From Bacilli bacterium (GTDB taxonomy: Bacteria; Bacillota; Bacilli; Bacillales; Amphibacillaceae), in assembly GCA_012518125.1 (NCBI GenBank), contig JAAYTF010000126.1, positions 1 through 33,456 on the forward strand: a stretch of 33,456 nt of DNA, given 5' to 3'. How positions within the stretch are numbered: the stretch's first letter is position 1; each line of letters starts with the position of its first letter. Below, piece by piece: positions 14,017-24,103 of this stretch. Made by a program: the position numbers and the translations under genes. The notes below the pieces were generated by a model. That model was not told the origin of the DNA. It was given only the letters and a program-made list of their open reading frames with translations, and searched no databases.

Positions 14017-15363
14017 AACCGACTTCAATTGTTCGATATGGTTGTTTATTTCGCTTGCGAACGCCAAGTCTTTTTCAATCTGTTCGGCAATTTTTCGGTG
14101 GGCGTGGATCACTGTCGTATGATCGCGTCCTCCGAACGCTTCACCGATCTTTGGCAAGGAATGTTCGGTAAGTTCGCGCGACAAATACATAGCGATTTGT
14201 CTTGGAAAGGCGATCGCTTGTGTCCGTTTTTTTGATAGAATGTCATCGACGGTGATTGAATAACTTTCCGCAATGTATTTTTGAATTTTTTCAATCGTGA
14301 TTTTTTTCGGCTCTTTATTTTTTATGATGCTTTCCAGCGCTTCGGCCGCCAGTTGCACGTCAATGTCGCGGTTGACGAGCGATGCATACGCGATGACGCG
14401 GATCAAAGCACCTTCAAGCTCGCGGATGTTCGTGTCGATTTGATTCGCAATGTAATGCATGACGTCTTGTGAAATGTCCGTCAGCCCTTCGGCGCGTGCT
14501 TTCTTCGACAAGATTGCAACTCTCGTCTCAAGATCCGGCGGTGAAATATCCGTTATCAATCCCCATTCAAATCGTGAGCGGAGCCGTTCTTCCAATGTCG
14601 GAATCTCTTTCGGCTGCCGGTCGCTTGTGATGACGATCTGTTTGTTTTCTTCATGGAGTGTATTGAATGTATGGAAAAATTCTTCCTGAGTCTGTTCTTT
14701 GCCCGCCAAAAATTGGATGTCGTCAATCAGCAAAATGTCGACGTTGCGATATTTGTTACGGAATTGTTCCGTTTTGTTGTCCATGATTGCATTAATGAAT
14801 TCGTTCGTAAACTTTTCACTCGACAAGTAGATGACGCTTTTGTCTGGATGGTATTCTTGGACAAAATGGGCGATGGCATGCATGAGGTGCGTTTTGCCGA
14901 GTCCGACGCCGCCGTAGATGAAAAGCGGGTTGTACGATTTTGCAGGGGCTTCTGCGACAGCGAGCGCTGCTGCGTGCGCGAAGCGGTTTGCCGCGCCGAC
15001 GACGAACGTTTCGAACGTGTATTTCGGGTTTAACATGTTTTTATGATCTTCCGCTTGATTTTTCTTTGGAACGTGGATTTTGGAAGCGCTTACTTCTTTT
15101 TTGTCTTCAATGCTCGATTCAATGACGAACTTCGCTTTGATCTCATCAAGCCCGGTGATGTCTTTGAGCAATTTATTGATGATTTTGAAGTAGTTTTCAT
15201 CCAACCAATTTTTCACAAATTGATTCGGCACGTGCACGATCAATTCATTTTCTTGCATTTCTTTCGCTTTCGTTTTGCTAAGCCAAGTTTCAAAACTTGG
15301 TTTGCTGACCCTTTCTTGCATTTCGGTCAGAATATAATGCCAAAGTTCTTGAACGTTTTCCAA
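14014..15363 (-). CDS. dnaA: Chromosomal replication initiator DnaA
   Basis: AAA+ ATPase that binds DnaA boxes and opens oriC. The 449-residue product has domain I (1-85, [21 protein letters not shown]), a short linker, AAA+ domain III with Walker A GGVGLGKT (151-158) and Walker B LLIDD (211-215), and domain IV with the DNA-binding signature [15 protein letters not shown] (about 411-425). The TTG start at 15363 follows AGAGGTGTAACTC. The boxes on both sides of the gene suggest the usual autoregulation by DnaA. It is followed by dnaN in the same transcript. Confidence 0.98.
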   Translation of the reverse strand: MENVQELWHYILTEMQERVSKPSFETWLSKTKAKEMQENELIVHVPNQFVKNWLDENYFKIINKLLKDITGLDEIKAKFVIESSIEDKKEVSASKIHVPKKNQAEDHKNMLNPKYTFETFVVGAANRFAHAAALAVAEAPAKSYNPLFIYGGVGLGKTHLMHAIAHFVQEYHPDKSVIYLSSEKFTNEFINAIMDNKTEQFRNKYRNVDILLIDDIQFLAGKEQTQEEFFHTFNTLHEENKQIVITSDRQPKEIPTLEERLRSRFEWGLITDISPPDLETRVAILSKKARAEGLTDISQDVMHYIANQIDTNIRELEGALIRVIAYASLVNRDIDVQLAAEALESIIKNKEPKKITIEKIQKYIAESYSITVDDILSKKRTQAIAFPRQIAMYLSRELTEHSLPKIGEAFGGRDHTTVIHAHRKIAEQIEKDLAFASEINNHIEQLKSV

Positions 15364-15840
15364 GAGTTACACCTCTTTACCCTTGATTTTCAGTAAAAAA
15401 GCATAAAAATGCCTCTCTCGTCTCTTCAAAAAAATTGTCATTTTTTGAAAAGAGAAGAAGGGAAATTTTTCGTATTTTTATTGTGTCGACGTACAGTCAA
15501 TTCTATTTTACTAGAAAACTTATTCACAATGTAGATAAAAAATTGACAGAAGTTTTAATTTGTTAACATGTTATTCACAATGTGTGGATAAAACAAGGGT
15601 TTTAAGAAGTTATTCACAATGTGAAGCACTTATTACGATATCAAAATATCCTCGACTTTGCAATGGATTTTGACATTTTATTTACAACTTCTACACAATT
15701 CACATGTTGGTGATTCACATATGTTATTTATGCCGATATATTGTCGATATTTGTTGAATAAGTGCGCGTATGATAAAAAAATGTGAATAATTTGTAGAAA
15801 AAAATGCTGAAACTTTAGTTCACATGTGGATAATTGAAAT
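15364..15840. other. oriC, dnaA-rpmH part: DnaA box cluster
   Basis: An A/T-rich non-coding stretch. DnaA boxes are TTATTCACA at 15520-15528, 15571-15579 and 15610-15618; TGTAGATAA at 15530-15538; perfect TGTGGATAA at 15583-15591 and 15825-15833; TTATTTACA at 15678-15686; TGATTCACA at 15711-15719; and TGTGAATAA at 15782-15790. Several form inverted pairs 1-3 nt apart. A long inverted repeat (TCTCTTCAAAAAAAT against ATTTTTTGAAAAGAGA, 15421-15455) lies in the dnaA leader. A possible dnaA -35, TTGACT on the minus strand, is at 15495-15500. This corresponds to the incA/incB side of the Bacillus origin. Confidence 0.9.
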
Positions 15841-15912
15841 GTGCTTGTCTCATATTGTTCGCTTTGTCATTTCAGGGAACCATTCTTAAATTGTTTTTTC
15901 TTTCATTGTTTG

Positions 15913-15941
15913 TTGACTAATTGTTTTCGATTACGTATAAT
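15913..15941 (+). promoter_or_regulatory. Promoter of rpmH
   Basis: TTGACT (15913-15918) and TATAAT (15936-15941) with exactly 17 bp between them, about 110 nt upstream of rpmH. This is a near-consensus SigA promoter, expected to drive the rpmH-rnpA-yidC-jag group. DnaA boxes end about 80 bp upstream. Confidence 0.8.
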
Positions 15942-16054
15942 TATTTGGACAGATTTTTCTTGGTTTATCGAATGGATTGAGTTTTATATATGCTCTCCTA
16001 ATTCGTTCTTTATTCTAATTGTGGAATCTATCGCAGTTTAGGGAGGTGCATGAA

Positions 16055-16189
16055 ATGAAAAGAACGTTTCAACCAAGCAACCGTAAAAGAAAACGAGTGC
16101 ACGGATTTCTCGCTCGCATGAGAACGAAAAGCGGACGTCAAGTCATTGCTCGTCGTCGACGTAAAGGAAGAAAGCGTCTATCAGCTTAG
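16055..16189 (+). CDS. rpmH: 50S ribosomal protein L34
   Basis: A 44-residue highly basic protein, [19 protein letters not shown] and onward, ending [11 protein letters not shown], which is canonical L34 of the large ribosomal subunit. The ATG at 16055 has GGGAGGTG in front at good spacing. It is the first plus-strand gene right of the origin. A terminator-like hairpin follows at once and may reduce read-through into rnpA. Confidence 0.97.
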   Translation: MKRTFQPSNRKRKRVHGFLARMRTKSGRQVIARRRRKGRKRLSA

Positions 16190-16219
16190 GCCACTGAGAG
16201 ATAGTTCAGTGGTCTTTTT
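16189..16219 (+). terminator. Attenuator-like hairpin between rpmH and rnpA
   Basis: GGCCACTGA pairs with TCAGTGGTC around an 8-base loop and is followed by TTTTTA, starting at the last base of the rpmH stop codon. It probably lowers expression of rnpA and yidC relative to rpmH. Confidence 0.7.
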
Positions 16220-16316
16220 AAGTTTACGTCGTTTTAACCGCATCCCGTTTGAGCAACGATATATAAATAAACGTTTCGTTCCATGCATACATATATATCG
16301 TGCAAAGGTGATATCG

Positions 16317-16655
16317 TTGAAAAAAAAATATAGGATCAAAAAGAATGAAGAATTCCAGGAAATCATTAAAACCGGTAAATCTTTTGCAAATCGTGAATTA
16401 GTCATTTACTATAGAGAAAAAAAAGGTCAACCGCATGTACGTGTCGGGATTTCCGTCGGAAGAAAAATCGGAAAGGCAGTAAAGCGCAATCATGTGAAAC
16501 GGTTGATCCGCGAATGTATGAATAAAATGAAGGACCAAGTTAAACCGGAATATGATATGATAATTATTGCTAGGAATCGCGCGGTTGATTTGGATTACCA
16601 CGGCATGTGCAAAAGTTTACAACAGTTACTGAAAAGTCAAAAGTTGATGAAATAA
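16317..16655 (+). CDS. rnpA: Ribonuclease P protein component
   Basis: Protein cofactor of RNase P, which trims tRNA 5' ends. The 112-residue product has the hallmark RNR-type motif ([19 protein letters not shown]) and starts [14 protein letters not shown] chose the TTG at 16317, preceded by AAAGGTGATATCG. The same frame stays open back to 16146 inside rpmH, but that N-terminal part does not resemble RnpA. The start lies 127 nt after rpmH, and yidC follows within 36 nt. Confidence 0.95.
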
Positions 16656-16690
16656 ACAAAGTCATGTTTTTTAGTTAGGAGGAAATCGTT

Positions 16691-17455
16691 TTGCGTAATA
16701 AATGGTACATATTTGTGCTTATGATCGGGGCTGTTTTGCTTCTTTCCGGCTGTACAGATATAAATGAACCGATCAATGCGGAAAGTGAAGGGATTTGGAA
16801 TCAATATTTCGTTTATCCATTGTCGCTCATGATCAAATATTTCGCCGATATGTTCAGCGGCAGTTTCGGTTGGGCGATCGTCGTCGTGACGATCATCATC
16901 CGTTTGATCATTTTGCCCCTCAACATCAAACAAATTAAAAGTTCGCAAGCGATGCAAGCGATTCAACCTGAGTTGAAGGCGTTGCAAGAAAAATACAGTT
17001 CAAAAGATGCTAAGACCCAGCAAAAATTGCAGGAAGAGACGATGAAATTGTTCCAAAAACACGGTGTCAACCCGTTTTCCGGTTGTTTGCCGATCTTTAT
17101 TCAAATGCCGATATTAATCGCGATGTACCATGCGATCATGCGCACGGAAGAAATCAAACAAGGAACATTTTTATGGTTTTCGTTAGGTTCTCCTGACTAC
17201 ATTTTGCCGATCATTGCAGGCATCTTTACGTTCATTCAACAAAAATTGATGATGGCGGGAACTTCTGCTCAACAAAACCCACAATTGGCTGTCATGCTCT
17301 ATTTAATGCCAATTATGATTGCAGTATTTGCATTCTTTTTCCCAGCAGCACTCGCTTTATATTGGGTAGTAGGAAACATTTTCATGGTCGTACAAACACT
17401 GCTCATCCGCAATCCAATGGCAAAAGAAGCTAGTACTGGGGGAGACAAAAAGTGA
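16691..17455 (+). CDS. yidC: Membrane protein insertase YidC1 / SpoIIIJ
   Basis: Inserts proteins into the cytoplasmic membrane; the SpoIIIJ paralogue of spore formers is needed for sigma-G activation in the forespore. The 254-residue product is a lipoprotein: signal peptide with lipobox LLSGC and lipidation at Cys21. About five transmembrane segments follow, with the groove arginine at R71 ([11 protein letters not shown]). The cytoplasmic loop contains [14 protein letters not shown]. The TTG start at 16691 follows TAGGAGGAAATCGT. Its stop codon overlaps the jag start (GTGA), indicating translational coupling. Confidence 0.96.
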   Translation: MRNKWYIFVLMIGAVLLLSGCTDINEPINAESEGIWNQYFVYPLSLMIKYFADMFSGSFGWAIVVVTIIIRLIILPLNIKQIKSSQAMQAIQPELKALQEKYSSKDAKTQQKLQEETMKLFQKHGVNPFSGCLPIFIQMPILIAMYHAIMRTEEIKQGTFLWFSLGSPDYILPIIAGIFTFIQQKLMMAGTSAQQNPQLAVMLYLMPIMIAVFAFFFPAALALYWVVGNIFMVVQTLLIRNPMAKEASTGGDKK

Positions 17456-18078
17456 AAGAAGTAACTGCTAGTGGGGCAACGGTGGAAGAAGCGATTCAAT
17501 CTGCATTGCAGCAGTTGAACATTCCGCGTGAAAAGGCCGAAGTGGAAATCATCGATGAAGGTAAAAAGGGGTTCTTAGGCATCTTCGGTTCCGTCCGTGC
17601 AGTTGTGAAAGTGAGAGAAAAAGTCGACCATATCGAGTTGGGAAAGCAATTTTTAACGGATGTGGCAAGAAACATGGGGGTCGACATCACGGTCGAAGTG
17701 GAAAAGGAAGACAATATCGTAAAGTACAATCTGACTGGTGAAAAAATTGCGCTGTTAATCGGCAGACGCGGAAAAACGTTGAATGCCCTCCAATATTTGA
17801 CGCATCTTGTGATCAACAAAGAGACGGATCAATACTATTCCGTCATCGTCGATGCGGAAGGTTATCGAAAACGAAGAGAAGAGACATTGATTGAATTGGC
17901 CCAAAAGATGGCGAAGAAAGCTGTACGGGTAAAGAGAAAAATATCGCTTGAGCCGATGCCCGCTTATGAAAGAAAGATCATCCATACCGCATTGCAAGAC
18001 ACGCCGAATGTGAGCACTTATTCGACCGGCGATGAACCGAACCGTTACATCGTGATCAAACCGAAAGATATAAAATAA
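17452..18078 (+). CDS. jag: RNA-binding protein KhpB / Jag (SpoIIIJ-associated)
   Basis: Cytoplasmic RNA-binding protein; KhpB/EloR relatives in Firmicutes affect cell elongation, and jag always accompanies spoIIIJ. The 208-residue product has the Jag-N domain (1-54, including [10 protein letters not shown]), a KH domain with the GRRG loop at 104-107 and a C-terminal R3H domain ([18 protein letters not shown]). The GTG start overlaps the yidC stop by four bases. A terminator follows. Confidence 0.96.
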   Translation: MKEVTASGATVEEAIQSALQQLNIPREKAEVEIIDEGKKGFLGIFGSVRAVVKVREKVDHIELGKQFLTDVARNMGVDITVEVEKEDNIVKYNLTGEKIALLIGRRGKTLNALQYLTHLVINKETDQYYSVIVDAEGYRKRREETLIELAQKMAKKAVRVKRKISLEPMPAYERKIIHTALQDTPNVSTYSTGDEPNRYIVIKPKDIK

Positions 18079-18101
18079 TTTCATGGTGTGCATATTATGA
18101 T

Positions 18102-18143
18102 AAAATAAACTTATTCTATATGTGGATAAGTTTATTTTTTTTT
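18102..18143 (+). terminator. Terminator after jag
   Basis: AAAATAAACTTAT pairs perfectly with ATAAGTTTATTTT and is followed by a T-run to 18143. The loop and 3' arm contain a perfect DnaA box TGTGGATAA (18121-18129). This closes the rpmH-to-jag group. Confidence 0.85.
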
Positions 18144-18197
18144 CTTTTTGTGATACGCTTAACTATCGAAACAGATAGGAATGGAGGTGCGGATTGC

Positions 18198-19574
18198 GTG
18201 GAAGGGGATACAATCGCGGCCATTTCGACGCCGATTGGTGAAGGCGCTATTTCGATCGTCCGTTTGAGCGGCGATAAGGCGATCGACATTGCCAATCGGA
18301 TTTTCAAAGGAAAAGACTTGACGAAAGTGCCGAGTCATACGCTTCATTACGGAAAAATTGTTGATCCCGATACCGATGAAGTGATCGATGAAGTGATTGT
18401 TTCTGTCATGCGGGCACCAAAGACGTTCACAGTAGAGGACGTCGTTGAAATAAATGGACACGGCGGCATGATTGCCGTCAAACGGTTGTTACAATTGGTG
18501 TTGGATCAAGGAGCACGTTTGGCTGAACCTGGCGAATTTACGAAACGTGCTTTTTTAAACGGAAGAATCGATTTGTCGCAAGCGGAAGCGGTGATGGATA
18601 TCATCTCTTCGCAGACGGAACAGGCGATGAAAGTGGCGCTCAACCAATTGGAAGGGCGTTTATCTAAACTGATACGTAATCTTAGACAAAATTTGCTTGA
18701 AATCATCGCCCACGTCGAAGTGAACATCGATTATCCAGAATACGACGATGTCGAGGAAATGACGCACCACATGATGGAAGAAAAAACGGATGTCGTCTTG
18801 GAAGAAATCGATCGATTGTTATCGGTGGCGGAACAAGGTAAAATTTTTAGAGAAGGAATCAAAACGGCCATCATCGGCCGCCCAAACGTCGGAAAATCTT
18901 CTTTGTTGAACGCGCTAGTGCAAGAAGAACGCGCAATCGTCACCGACATCGCCGGCACGACGCGCGATGTCATCGAGGAATATGTCAACGTAAGAGGCAT
19001 TCCGTTAAGGCTCATGGATACTGCCGGCATCCGTGAAACGGATGATATCGTCGAACGGATCGGTGTGGAAAAGTCGCGGCAAATCTTGGAATCCGCCGAT
19101 TTGACTTTGTTCATGTTGAACAACAATGAGCCGCTCACCGATGATGATCGCATGATTTTTTCCATGTTGGACGATATGCCATACATCGTTATTATAAACA
19201 AAACCGACTTGGAAAATGAACTCGATTTAAAAGAGGTTGAAAAATTGGCTGATGGAAAAAAAATCATATCCATGTCTTTGAAGCATCAAGAAGGGATCGA
19301 AGCGTTGGAAGAAGCGATCAAAGATCTCTTCTTTGAAAACAAATTGGTTGACCGTGACGAAATATACATTTCTAACGTGCGCCACATCGATTTATTGAAG
19401 AAAGCGAAACGGGCGTTGTTGGATGCAAAAGACGCTTTGACGATGCAAGTGCCGCTTGACATCGTTCAAATCGATGTCCGAAGAGCGTGGGAATATTTAG
19501 GGGAAATCGTCGGTGATACAGCAAGCGAAAGCATCATCGATCAATTGTTCTCCCAATTTTGCCTCGGTAAATAA
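18198..19574 (+). CDS. mnmE: tRNA modification GTPase MnmE
   Basis: With MnmG it installs the 5-carboxymethylaminomethyl group on wobble U34 of several tRNAs. The 458-residue product has the N-terminal folate-binding domain ([21 protein letters not shown]), the helical domain, the inserted G domain with G1 GRPNVGKS (227-234), G3 DTAG and G4 NKTD, and the C-terminal FCLGK with the catalytic cysteine. The GTG at 18198 was chosen: GGAGGTG lies 8 nt upstream and the length matches the family. It heads an operon with mnmG and rsmG. Confidence 0.97.
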   Translation: MEGDTIAAISTPIGEGAISIVRLSGDKAIDIANRIFKGKDLTKVPSHTLHYGKIVDPDTDEVIDEVIVSVMRAPKTFTVEDVVEINGHGGMIAVKRLLQLVLDQGARLAEPGEFTKRAFLNGRIDLSQAEAVMDIISSQTEQAMKVALNQLEGRLSKLIRNLRQNLLEIIAHVEVNIDYPEYDDVEEMTHHMMEEKTDVVLEEIDRLLSVAEQGKIFREGIKTAIIGRPNVGKSSLLNALVQEERAIVTDIAGTTRDVIEEYVNVRGIPLRLMDTAGIRETDDIVERIGVEKSRQILESADLTLFMLNNNEPLTDDDRMIFSMLDDMPYIVIINKTDLENELDLKEVEKLADGKKIISMSLKHQEGIEALEEAIKDLFFENKLVDRDEIYISNVRHIDLLKKAKRALLDAKDALTMQVPLDIVQIDVRRAWEYLGEIVGDTASESIIDQLFSQFCLGK

Positions 19575-19594
19575 TTGTAGAAAGGGTGAAACGT

Positions 19595-21475
19595 GTGACA
19601 TATCATGCTGGTGATTATGATGTCATCGTCGTAGGGGCTGGCCATGCAGGTTGTGAAGCAGCACTTGCTGCCGCCAAAATGGGTGCAAAAACGTTGATGT
19701 TGACGTTGAATTTGGATATGATCGCCTACATGCCATGCAACCCGTCGATCGGAGGACCTGCAAAAGGAATCGTCGTGCGCGAAATCGATGCGCTCGGCGG
19801 TGCGATGGGAAAAGTCATCGACCAATCGTATATTCAAATGCGCATGCTCAACACGCGCAAAGGACCGGCCGTCCGGGCGTTAAGAGCGCAAGCGGACAAA
19901 CAAGTATACCCGAAAAAAATGAAATACATGTTGGAAAACGAACCGAACATTACGTTGAAACAAGCGATGGTCAATGAACTGATCGTTGAAGACGGCGTAT
20001 GCAAAGGGGTCATAACCGAAACGAACGCCGCATATTACGCGAAAGCAGTCGTCATAACGACGGGAACATACATGCGTGGGAAAGTGTTGATCGGGGAATT
20101 GGAGTATGAAAGTGGACCAAACAACCAACGTGTGGCAAAACGTTTGCCGGAGCAACTGGAAGAGCTTGGTTTCGAGCTTGTGCGGTTTAAAACGGGGACG
20201 CCGCCCCGCGTCAATAGCCGCACGATCGATTATTCCAAAACAGAAATCCAACCTGGCGATGACGAACCACTTTCCTTTTCATATGAAACGACGGAATATG
20301 TCACGGATCAAATTCCTTGCTGGTTGACGTATACGACGAAGGAATCGCATGAAATCATCGATGAAAATTTACATTTATCTTCCATGTACTCAGGCATGAT
20401 GAAAGGGACGGGGCCACGTTATTGCCCGTCAATTGAAGATAAAATCGTCCGGTTCCATGATAAACCTCGCCATCAAATTTTCCTTGAACCTGAGGGAAGA
20501 GAAACGGAAGAAGTGTATGTCCAAGGTTTGTCCACTTCATTGCCTGAGAACATCCAAGTGGAATTGCTTCGTTCCATTCCAGGTTTGGAAAATGCAGAAA
20601 TGATGCGTCCAGGATATGCAATCGAATACGACGCGATTGAGCCGACGCAGCTAAAGCCCAGCTTGGAAACAAAATTGATCGAAGGATTGTTTACGGCAGG
20701 GCAAATCAACGGCACGTCCGGATATGAAGAAGCCGCCGGGCAAGGATTGATGGCAGGAATCAACGCCGCGTTGAAAGTGCAAGGCAAAGAACCTTTCATC
20801 CTTGATCGTTCGCAAGCTTACATCGGCGTGTTGATTGACGACTTGGTGACAAAAGGGACGCGGGAGCCGTATCGGCTTTTGACGTCGCGTGCGGAATACC
20901 GCCTCTTGTTACGTCACGATAACGCCGACTTGCGTTTGACGGAATTGGGCTATGAGCTCGGTTTGATTTCGGAAGAACGTTACGCGAAATTTAAACAAAA
21001 AGTGAAGATGATCGAAGAAGAGAAAAAGCGGCTGTATAAAACGATCGTCAAACCGTCGGATGAAGTGCAGCAAAAGCTGGAAGAGATCGGTTCTTCACCA
21101 TTGAAAGAAGCGATTCGTGCCTACGATTTGTTGAAACGTCCGGAAATGACATATGCACATGTCGAGGAAATCATCGGTTCTTCCGATTTGCCGCGTGACG
21201 TCAAAGAGCAAGTCGAAATTCAGATCAAATACGAAGGTTACATCAAAAAAGCGAATGAGCAAGTGGAACGGATGCGCAAAATGGAAGATAAAAAGATTCC
21301 GGAAAACATCGACTACGATGCGATAACCGGTTTGGCCTCAGAAGCGAAAGAAAAGTTGAAAAAAATCCAACCTATTTCGATCGGCCAAGCTTCGCGCATT
21401 TCGGGCGTCAACCCGTCAGATATTTCTATATTGCTCGTTTACATCGAACAGGGGAAAGTGAAGCGAACGAGTTGA
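19595..21475 (+). CDS. mnmG: tRNA uridine-5-carboxymethylaminomethyl modification enzyme MnmG (GidA)
   Basis: FAD-dependent partner of MnmE in U34 modification. The 626-residue product has the Rossmann FAD motif VGAGHAG at the N-terminus, the motif [12 protein letters not shown] with a conserved cysteine, [13 protein letters not shown], and the C-terminal helical domain that docks MnmE ([20 protein letters not shown]). I favour GTG at 19595 behind AAAGGGTGAAAC; the GTG at 19586 lies inside that ribosome site. It follows mnmE by 20 nt, and rsmG starts 18 nt after it. Confidence 0.97.
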   Translation: MTYHAGDYDVIVVGAGHAGCEAALAAAKMGAKTLMLTLNLDMIAYMPCNPSIGGPAKGIVVREIDALGGAMGKVIDQSYIQMRMLNTRKGPAVRALRAQADKQVYPKKMKYMLENEPNITLKQAMVNELIVEDGVCKGVITETNAAYYAKAVVITTGTYMRGKVLIGELEYESGPNNQRVAKRLPEQLEELGFELVRFKTGTPPRVNSRTIDYSKTEIQPGDDEPLSFSYETTEYVTDQIPCWLTYTTKESHEIIDENLHLSSMYSGMMKGTGPRYCPSIEDKIVRFHDKPRHQIFLEPEGRETEEVYVQGLSTSLPENIQVELLRSIPGLENAEMMRPGYAIEYDAIEPTQLKPSLETKLIEGLFTAGQINGTSGYEEAAGQGLMAGINAALKVQGKEPFILDRSQAYIGVLIDDLVTKGTREPYRLLTSRAEYRLLLRHDNADLRLTELGYELGLISEERYAKFKQKVKMIEEEKKRLYKTIVKPSDEVQQKLEEIGSSPLKEAIRAYDLLKRPEMTYAHVEEIIGSSDLPRDVKEQVEIQIKYEGYIKKANEQVERMRKMEDKKIPENIDYDAITGLASEAKEKLKKIQPISIGQASRISGVNPSDISILLVYIEQGKVKRTS

Positions 21476-21493
21476 ACATAAAGGAGTTTTCAA

Positions 21494-22210
21494 ATGAACG
21501 AACAATCCTTTCAAGAACATTTGGCAAAACATCATATTTCGTTGAATGGAAAACAACTTGAACAATTCGCTTTATATTTTGAATTGCTGGTCGTTTGGAA
21601 TCAAAAAGTGAATTTGACGGCGATTACCGATCGGAACGATGTTTATTTAAAACATTTTTACGATTCGATCACGCCCGGCTTCCACTATGATTTTGCACAC
21701 GTTTTAACCTTGTGCGATGTGGGGGCCGGCGCGGGCTTTCCAAGTTTGCCGCTTAAAATATGTTTTCCACATTTGCATATTACGATCATCGATTCATTGA
21801 AAAAACGCATCGCTTTTTTAGAGGCATTGATTGAAAAATTGGGTTTGGATCATATTGAGCTCGTTCATGGTCGGGCGGAAGATGCCGGCAGAAACAAGTC
21901 GTATCGAGAATCGTTCGATGTCGTCACTGCCCGCGCAGTCGCCAACATGAACGTTTTGGCGGAATATTGCTTGCCGTTGTGCAAAGTGGATGGCATGTTC
22001 ATCGCCTTGAAAGGGGCGAGTGCAGAAGAGGAATTGAAACAAGCGAAAAACGCGATTCAATTGCTTGGAGGTAAAGTGGATCGCGTTGAAACGTTCTCGC
22101 TGCCGCTTGAAGAAAGCGAGCGCGGACTGATTTTTATCAAGAAAGAGAAAAAAACGCCGAAAAAATATCCACGAAAAGCGGGAACGCCAAGCAAACAACC
22201 CTTATCATAA
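21494..22210 (+). CDS. rsmG: 16S rRNA (guanine-N7) methyltransferase RsmG (GidB)
   Basis: Methylates 16S rRNA near the decoding site (G527 in E. coli numbering) using S-adenosylmethionine. The 238-residue product shows the SAM-binding motif [14 protein letters not shown] (about 75-87) and the downstream [20 protein letters not shown] block. The C-terminal tail is basic. The ATG start at 21494 has AAGGAG in front. It is the last gene of the mnmE-mnmG-rsmG operon, ending at a terminator. Confidence 0.97.
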   Translation: MNEQSFQEHLAKHHISLNGKQLEQFALYFELLVVWNQKVNLTAITDRNDVYLKHFYDSITPGFHYDFAHVLTLCDVGAGAGFPSLPLKICFPHLHITIIDSLKKRIAFLEALIEKLGLDHIELVHGRAEDAGRNKSYRESFDVVTARAVANMNVLAEYCLPLCKVDGMFIALKGASAEEELKQAKNAIQLLGGKVDRVETFSLPLEESERGLIFIKKEKKTPKKYPRKAGTPSKQPLS

Positions 22211-22250
22211 ATATTTAACTTTTTACAGTATTTTTTATTTATCTTTTATG

Positions 22251-22282
22251 ATAAACTTAACATTAGTTAAGTTTATTTTTTT
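22251..22282 (+). terminator. Terminator after rsmG
   Basis: ATAAACTTAAC pairs with GTTAAGTTTAT around ATTA and runs into TTTTTTT. It separates the mnmE operon from noc. Confidence 0.85.
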
Positions 22283-22356
22283 CGCTTTCATACATATTTT
22301 TATTTTTTTACCCGTTTTTTGAAGGATCCTCAATATCATCTACATAAATGAATAGA

Positions 22357-22385
22357 TTGATAGATACTTTTGCAACGTTTACACT
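22357..22385 (+). promoter_or_regulatory. Probable noc promoter
   Basis: TTGATA (22357-22362) and TACACT (22380-22385) are 17 bp apart and lie just upstream of the parS site and the noc start. Transcription would begin near 22392, so parS lies in the leader. Confidence 0.5.
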
Positions 22386-22407
22386 TCCTAATCCATTTTT
22401 CACAAAA

Positions 22408-22423
22408 TGTTTCACGTGAAACA
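22408..22423. other. parS: parS site upstream of noc
   Basis: TGTTTCACGTGAAACA, a perfect 16-bp palindrome matching the Bacillus parS consensus, the loading site for Spo0J/ParB. It lies 28 nt before the noc start codon. Confidence 0.97.
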
Positions 22424-22451
22424 ATTTATTATATATAAAGGTGATGTTGAC

Positions 22452-23285
22452 ATGTTGCAATCTTTTAATCGTCTTTTCGCTGGCGGTGATCAAAAAGATG
22501 GAAATGAAAAAAATGAAGAAGTAACGGAATTGAGACTCGATCAAATCGTTCCGAATGAATATCAACCGAGAGTGAAATTCGATGACGAAAAAATTGCTGA
22601 ATTGGCCCAAACCTTAAAGACGCACGGCATGATTCAGCCGATTGTTGTGCGCAAAAAATCGGACGATGTATATGAATTGATCGCAGGGGAAAGAAGATAC
22701 CGCGCCGCAAAACAATTAAACTGGGAGACGATTCCTGCCATCGTTCGCGAGATGTCAGACAAGGAGTCAGCTTCCATCGCATTGATCGAAAATATTCAGC
22801 GGGAAAATTTATCCGTCATCGAAGAGGCAAACGCTTATGTGCAATTGATCAACATGCACAATTTGACACAGGAAGCGCTGGCGCAGCGTTTAGGGAAAAG
22901 TCAATCGACGATTGCAAACCGCATCCGTTTATTGTCATTGCCCAAAGAAGTACAAGATGCGTTGATCGACAATAAAATTACGGAACGACACGCACGTGCA
23001 TTATTGAAATTGAAAGACGAAGCTACCCAATTGAAATTTTTACAACAAATCATCAAGAAACAATTGACCGTGCGTGAAACGGACCAACTCATCAAAAAGC
23101 ACTTGGAAAATGATAAAAAGAAAAAACCGCAAGCGAAAACGAAATTTATCAGCAAGGACATCCGCATCGCGACGAATACGATCCGTCGATCGTTGGAACT
23201 GTTGGATAAAACGGGAATCAAATTTGAAACGGAAGAAAAAGATTTAGGCGATTATTATCAAATAACGATCAAAGTGAAGAAATGA
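22452..23285 (+). CDS. noc: Nucleoid occlusion protein Noc
   Basis: ParB-family CTPase that spreads from specific sites and blocks septum formation over the nucleoid. The 277-residue product begins MLQSFNRLFAGG, which can form the short amphipathic membrane-binding helix known in Noc. The CTP-binding motif is GERRYR (79-84) and the helix-turn-helix is LTQEALAQRLGKSQSTIANRIRLL (138-161). The ATG at 22452 follows AAAGGTGATGTTGAC; an earlier ATG at 22407 would translate the parS site. Noc is distinguished from Spo0J by position and N-terminus. soj follows after 38 nt. I saw no canonical Noc-binding site in the window. Confidence 0.93.
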   Translation: MLQSFNRLFAGGDQKDGNEKNEEVTELRLDQIVPNEYQPRVKFDDEKIAELAQTLKTHGMIQPIVVRKKSDDVYELIAGERRYRAAKQLNWETIPAIVREMSDKESASIALIENIQRENLSVIEEANAYVQLINMHNLTQEALAQRLGKSQSTIANRIRLLSLPKEVQDALIDNKITERHARALLKLKDEATQLKFLQQIIKKQLTVRETDQLIKKHLENDKKKKPQAKTKFISKDIRIATNTIRRSLELLDKTGIKFETEEKDLGDYYQITIKVKK

Positions 23286-23323
23286 ACGTTACAACTAGAA
23301 ACATAAATACAGGTGGGTGCTTA

Positions 23324-24103
23324 ATGACAATGGGAAAAATTATCGCAATCACAAACCAAAAGGGTGGTGTAGGTAAAACTACAACTACGGTTAATCTGGG
23401 TGCAAGTCTCGGAGAATTAGGATGCAAAGTGTTGCTTGTTGACATCGATCCGCAGGGGAATGCAACGAGCGGTGTCGGGATCAATAAAGGAGAATTGGAA
23501 CATTGCGTATACAGTTTGATCATCGATGATGTTAAAGCGGAAGATGTCATCATCGAAACGGATTTTAAAAATTTATCGATCATACCGGCGACCATCCAAT
23601 TGGCCGGTGCCGAAATCGAGCTTGTTTCCACTGTCGGCCGTGAAGAAAAATTAAAAAATGTGTTGCAGCCGATCAAAGACGATTATGATTTCATCTTGAT
23701 CGATTGTCCGCCTTCGTTAGGTTTGCTCACATTGAACGCATTGACGGCCGCAACGAGTGTGCTCATCCCGGTTCAAGCCGAATATTACGCCCTTGAAGGA
23801 TTGAGTCAGCTGCTAAATACGATCCGCTTGGTGCAAAAACATTTAAACCGTCATTTGACGATCGAAGGCGTATTGCTCACGATGTTTGATGCAAGAACCA
23901 ATTTGGGCATTCAAGTGATCGAAGAAGTCAAAGTTTATTTTCAAGAAAAAGTGTATAAAGCGATCATTCCTCGCAATGTTCGCTTAGGGGAAGCTCCGAG
24001 CCACGGAAAACCGATTACGGTGTACGATCCGCGATCAAAAGGAGCCGAAGTATATTTAGAGCTTGCAAAGGAAGTGTTAGGCGTTGGCGAAAAGGTTAGG
24101 TAA
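23324..24103 (+). CDS. soj: Chromosome partitioning ATPase Soj (ParA)
   Basis: Deviant-Walker ATPase that acts with Spo0J in origin segregation and controls DnaA activity. The 259-residue product carries the P-loop KGGVGKTT (13-20) with the signature lysine, DIDPQGNATSG, and the switch region DCPPSLGLLTLNAL. I chose the ATG at 23324 behind AGGTGGGTGCTTA; the ATG at 23330 (MGKIIAITNQ) matches the B. subtilis start and is a fair alternative. spo0J overlaps its last 20 nt. Confidence 0.96.
   Translation: MTMGKIIAITNQKGGVGKTTTTVNLGASLGELGCKVLLVDIDPQGNATSGVGINKGELEHCVYSLIIDDVKAEDVIIETDFKNLSIIPATIQLAGAEIELVSTVGREEKLKNVLQPIKDDYDFILIDCPPSLGLLTLNALTAATSVLIPVQAEYYALEGLSQLLNTIRLVQKHLNRHLTIEGVLLTMFDARTNLGIQVIEEVKVYFQEKVYKAIIPRNVRLGEAPSHGKPITVYDPRSKGAEVYLELAKEVLGVGEKVR

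Noticed and set aside
16146-16316. Long N-terminal extension of RnpA starting inside rpmH, as in Thermus-type overlapping genes
   Set aside because: The extra 57 residues do not resemble RnpA, a terminator-like hairpin lies in the stretch, and the TTG at 16317 has a good ribosome site and normal family length.
22407-22451. Earlier ATG for Noc
   Set aside because: It would translate the parS palindrome and lacks a ribosome site; the ATG at 22452 gives the membrane-targeting N-terminus expected of Noc.
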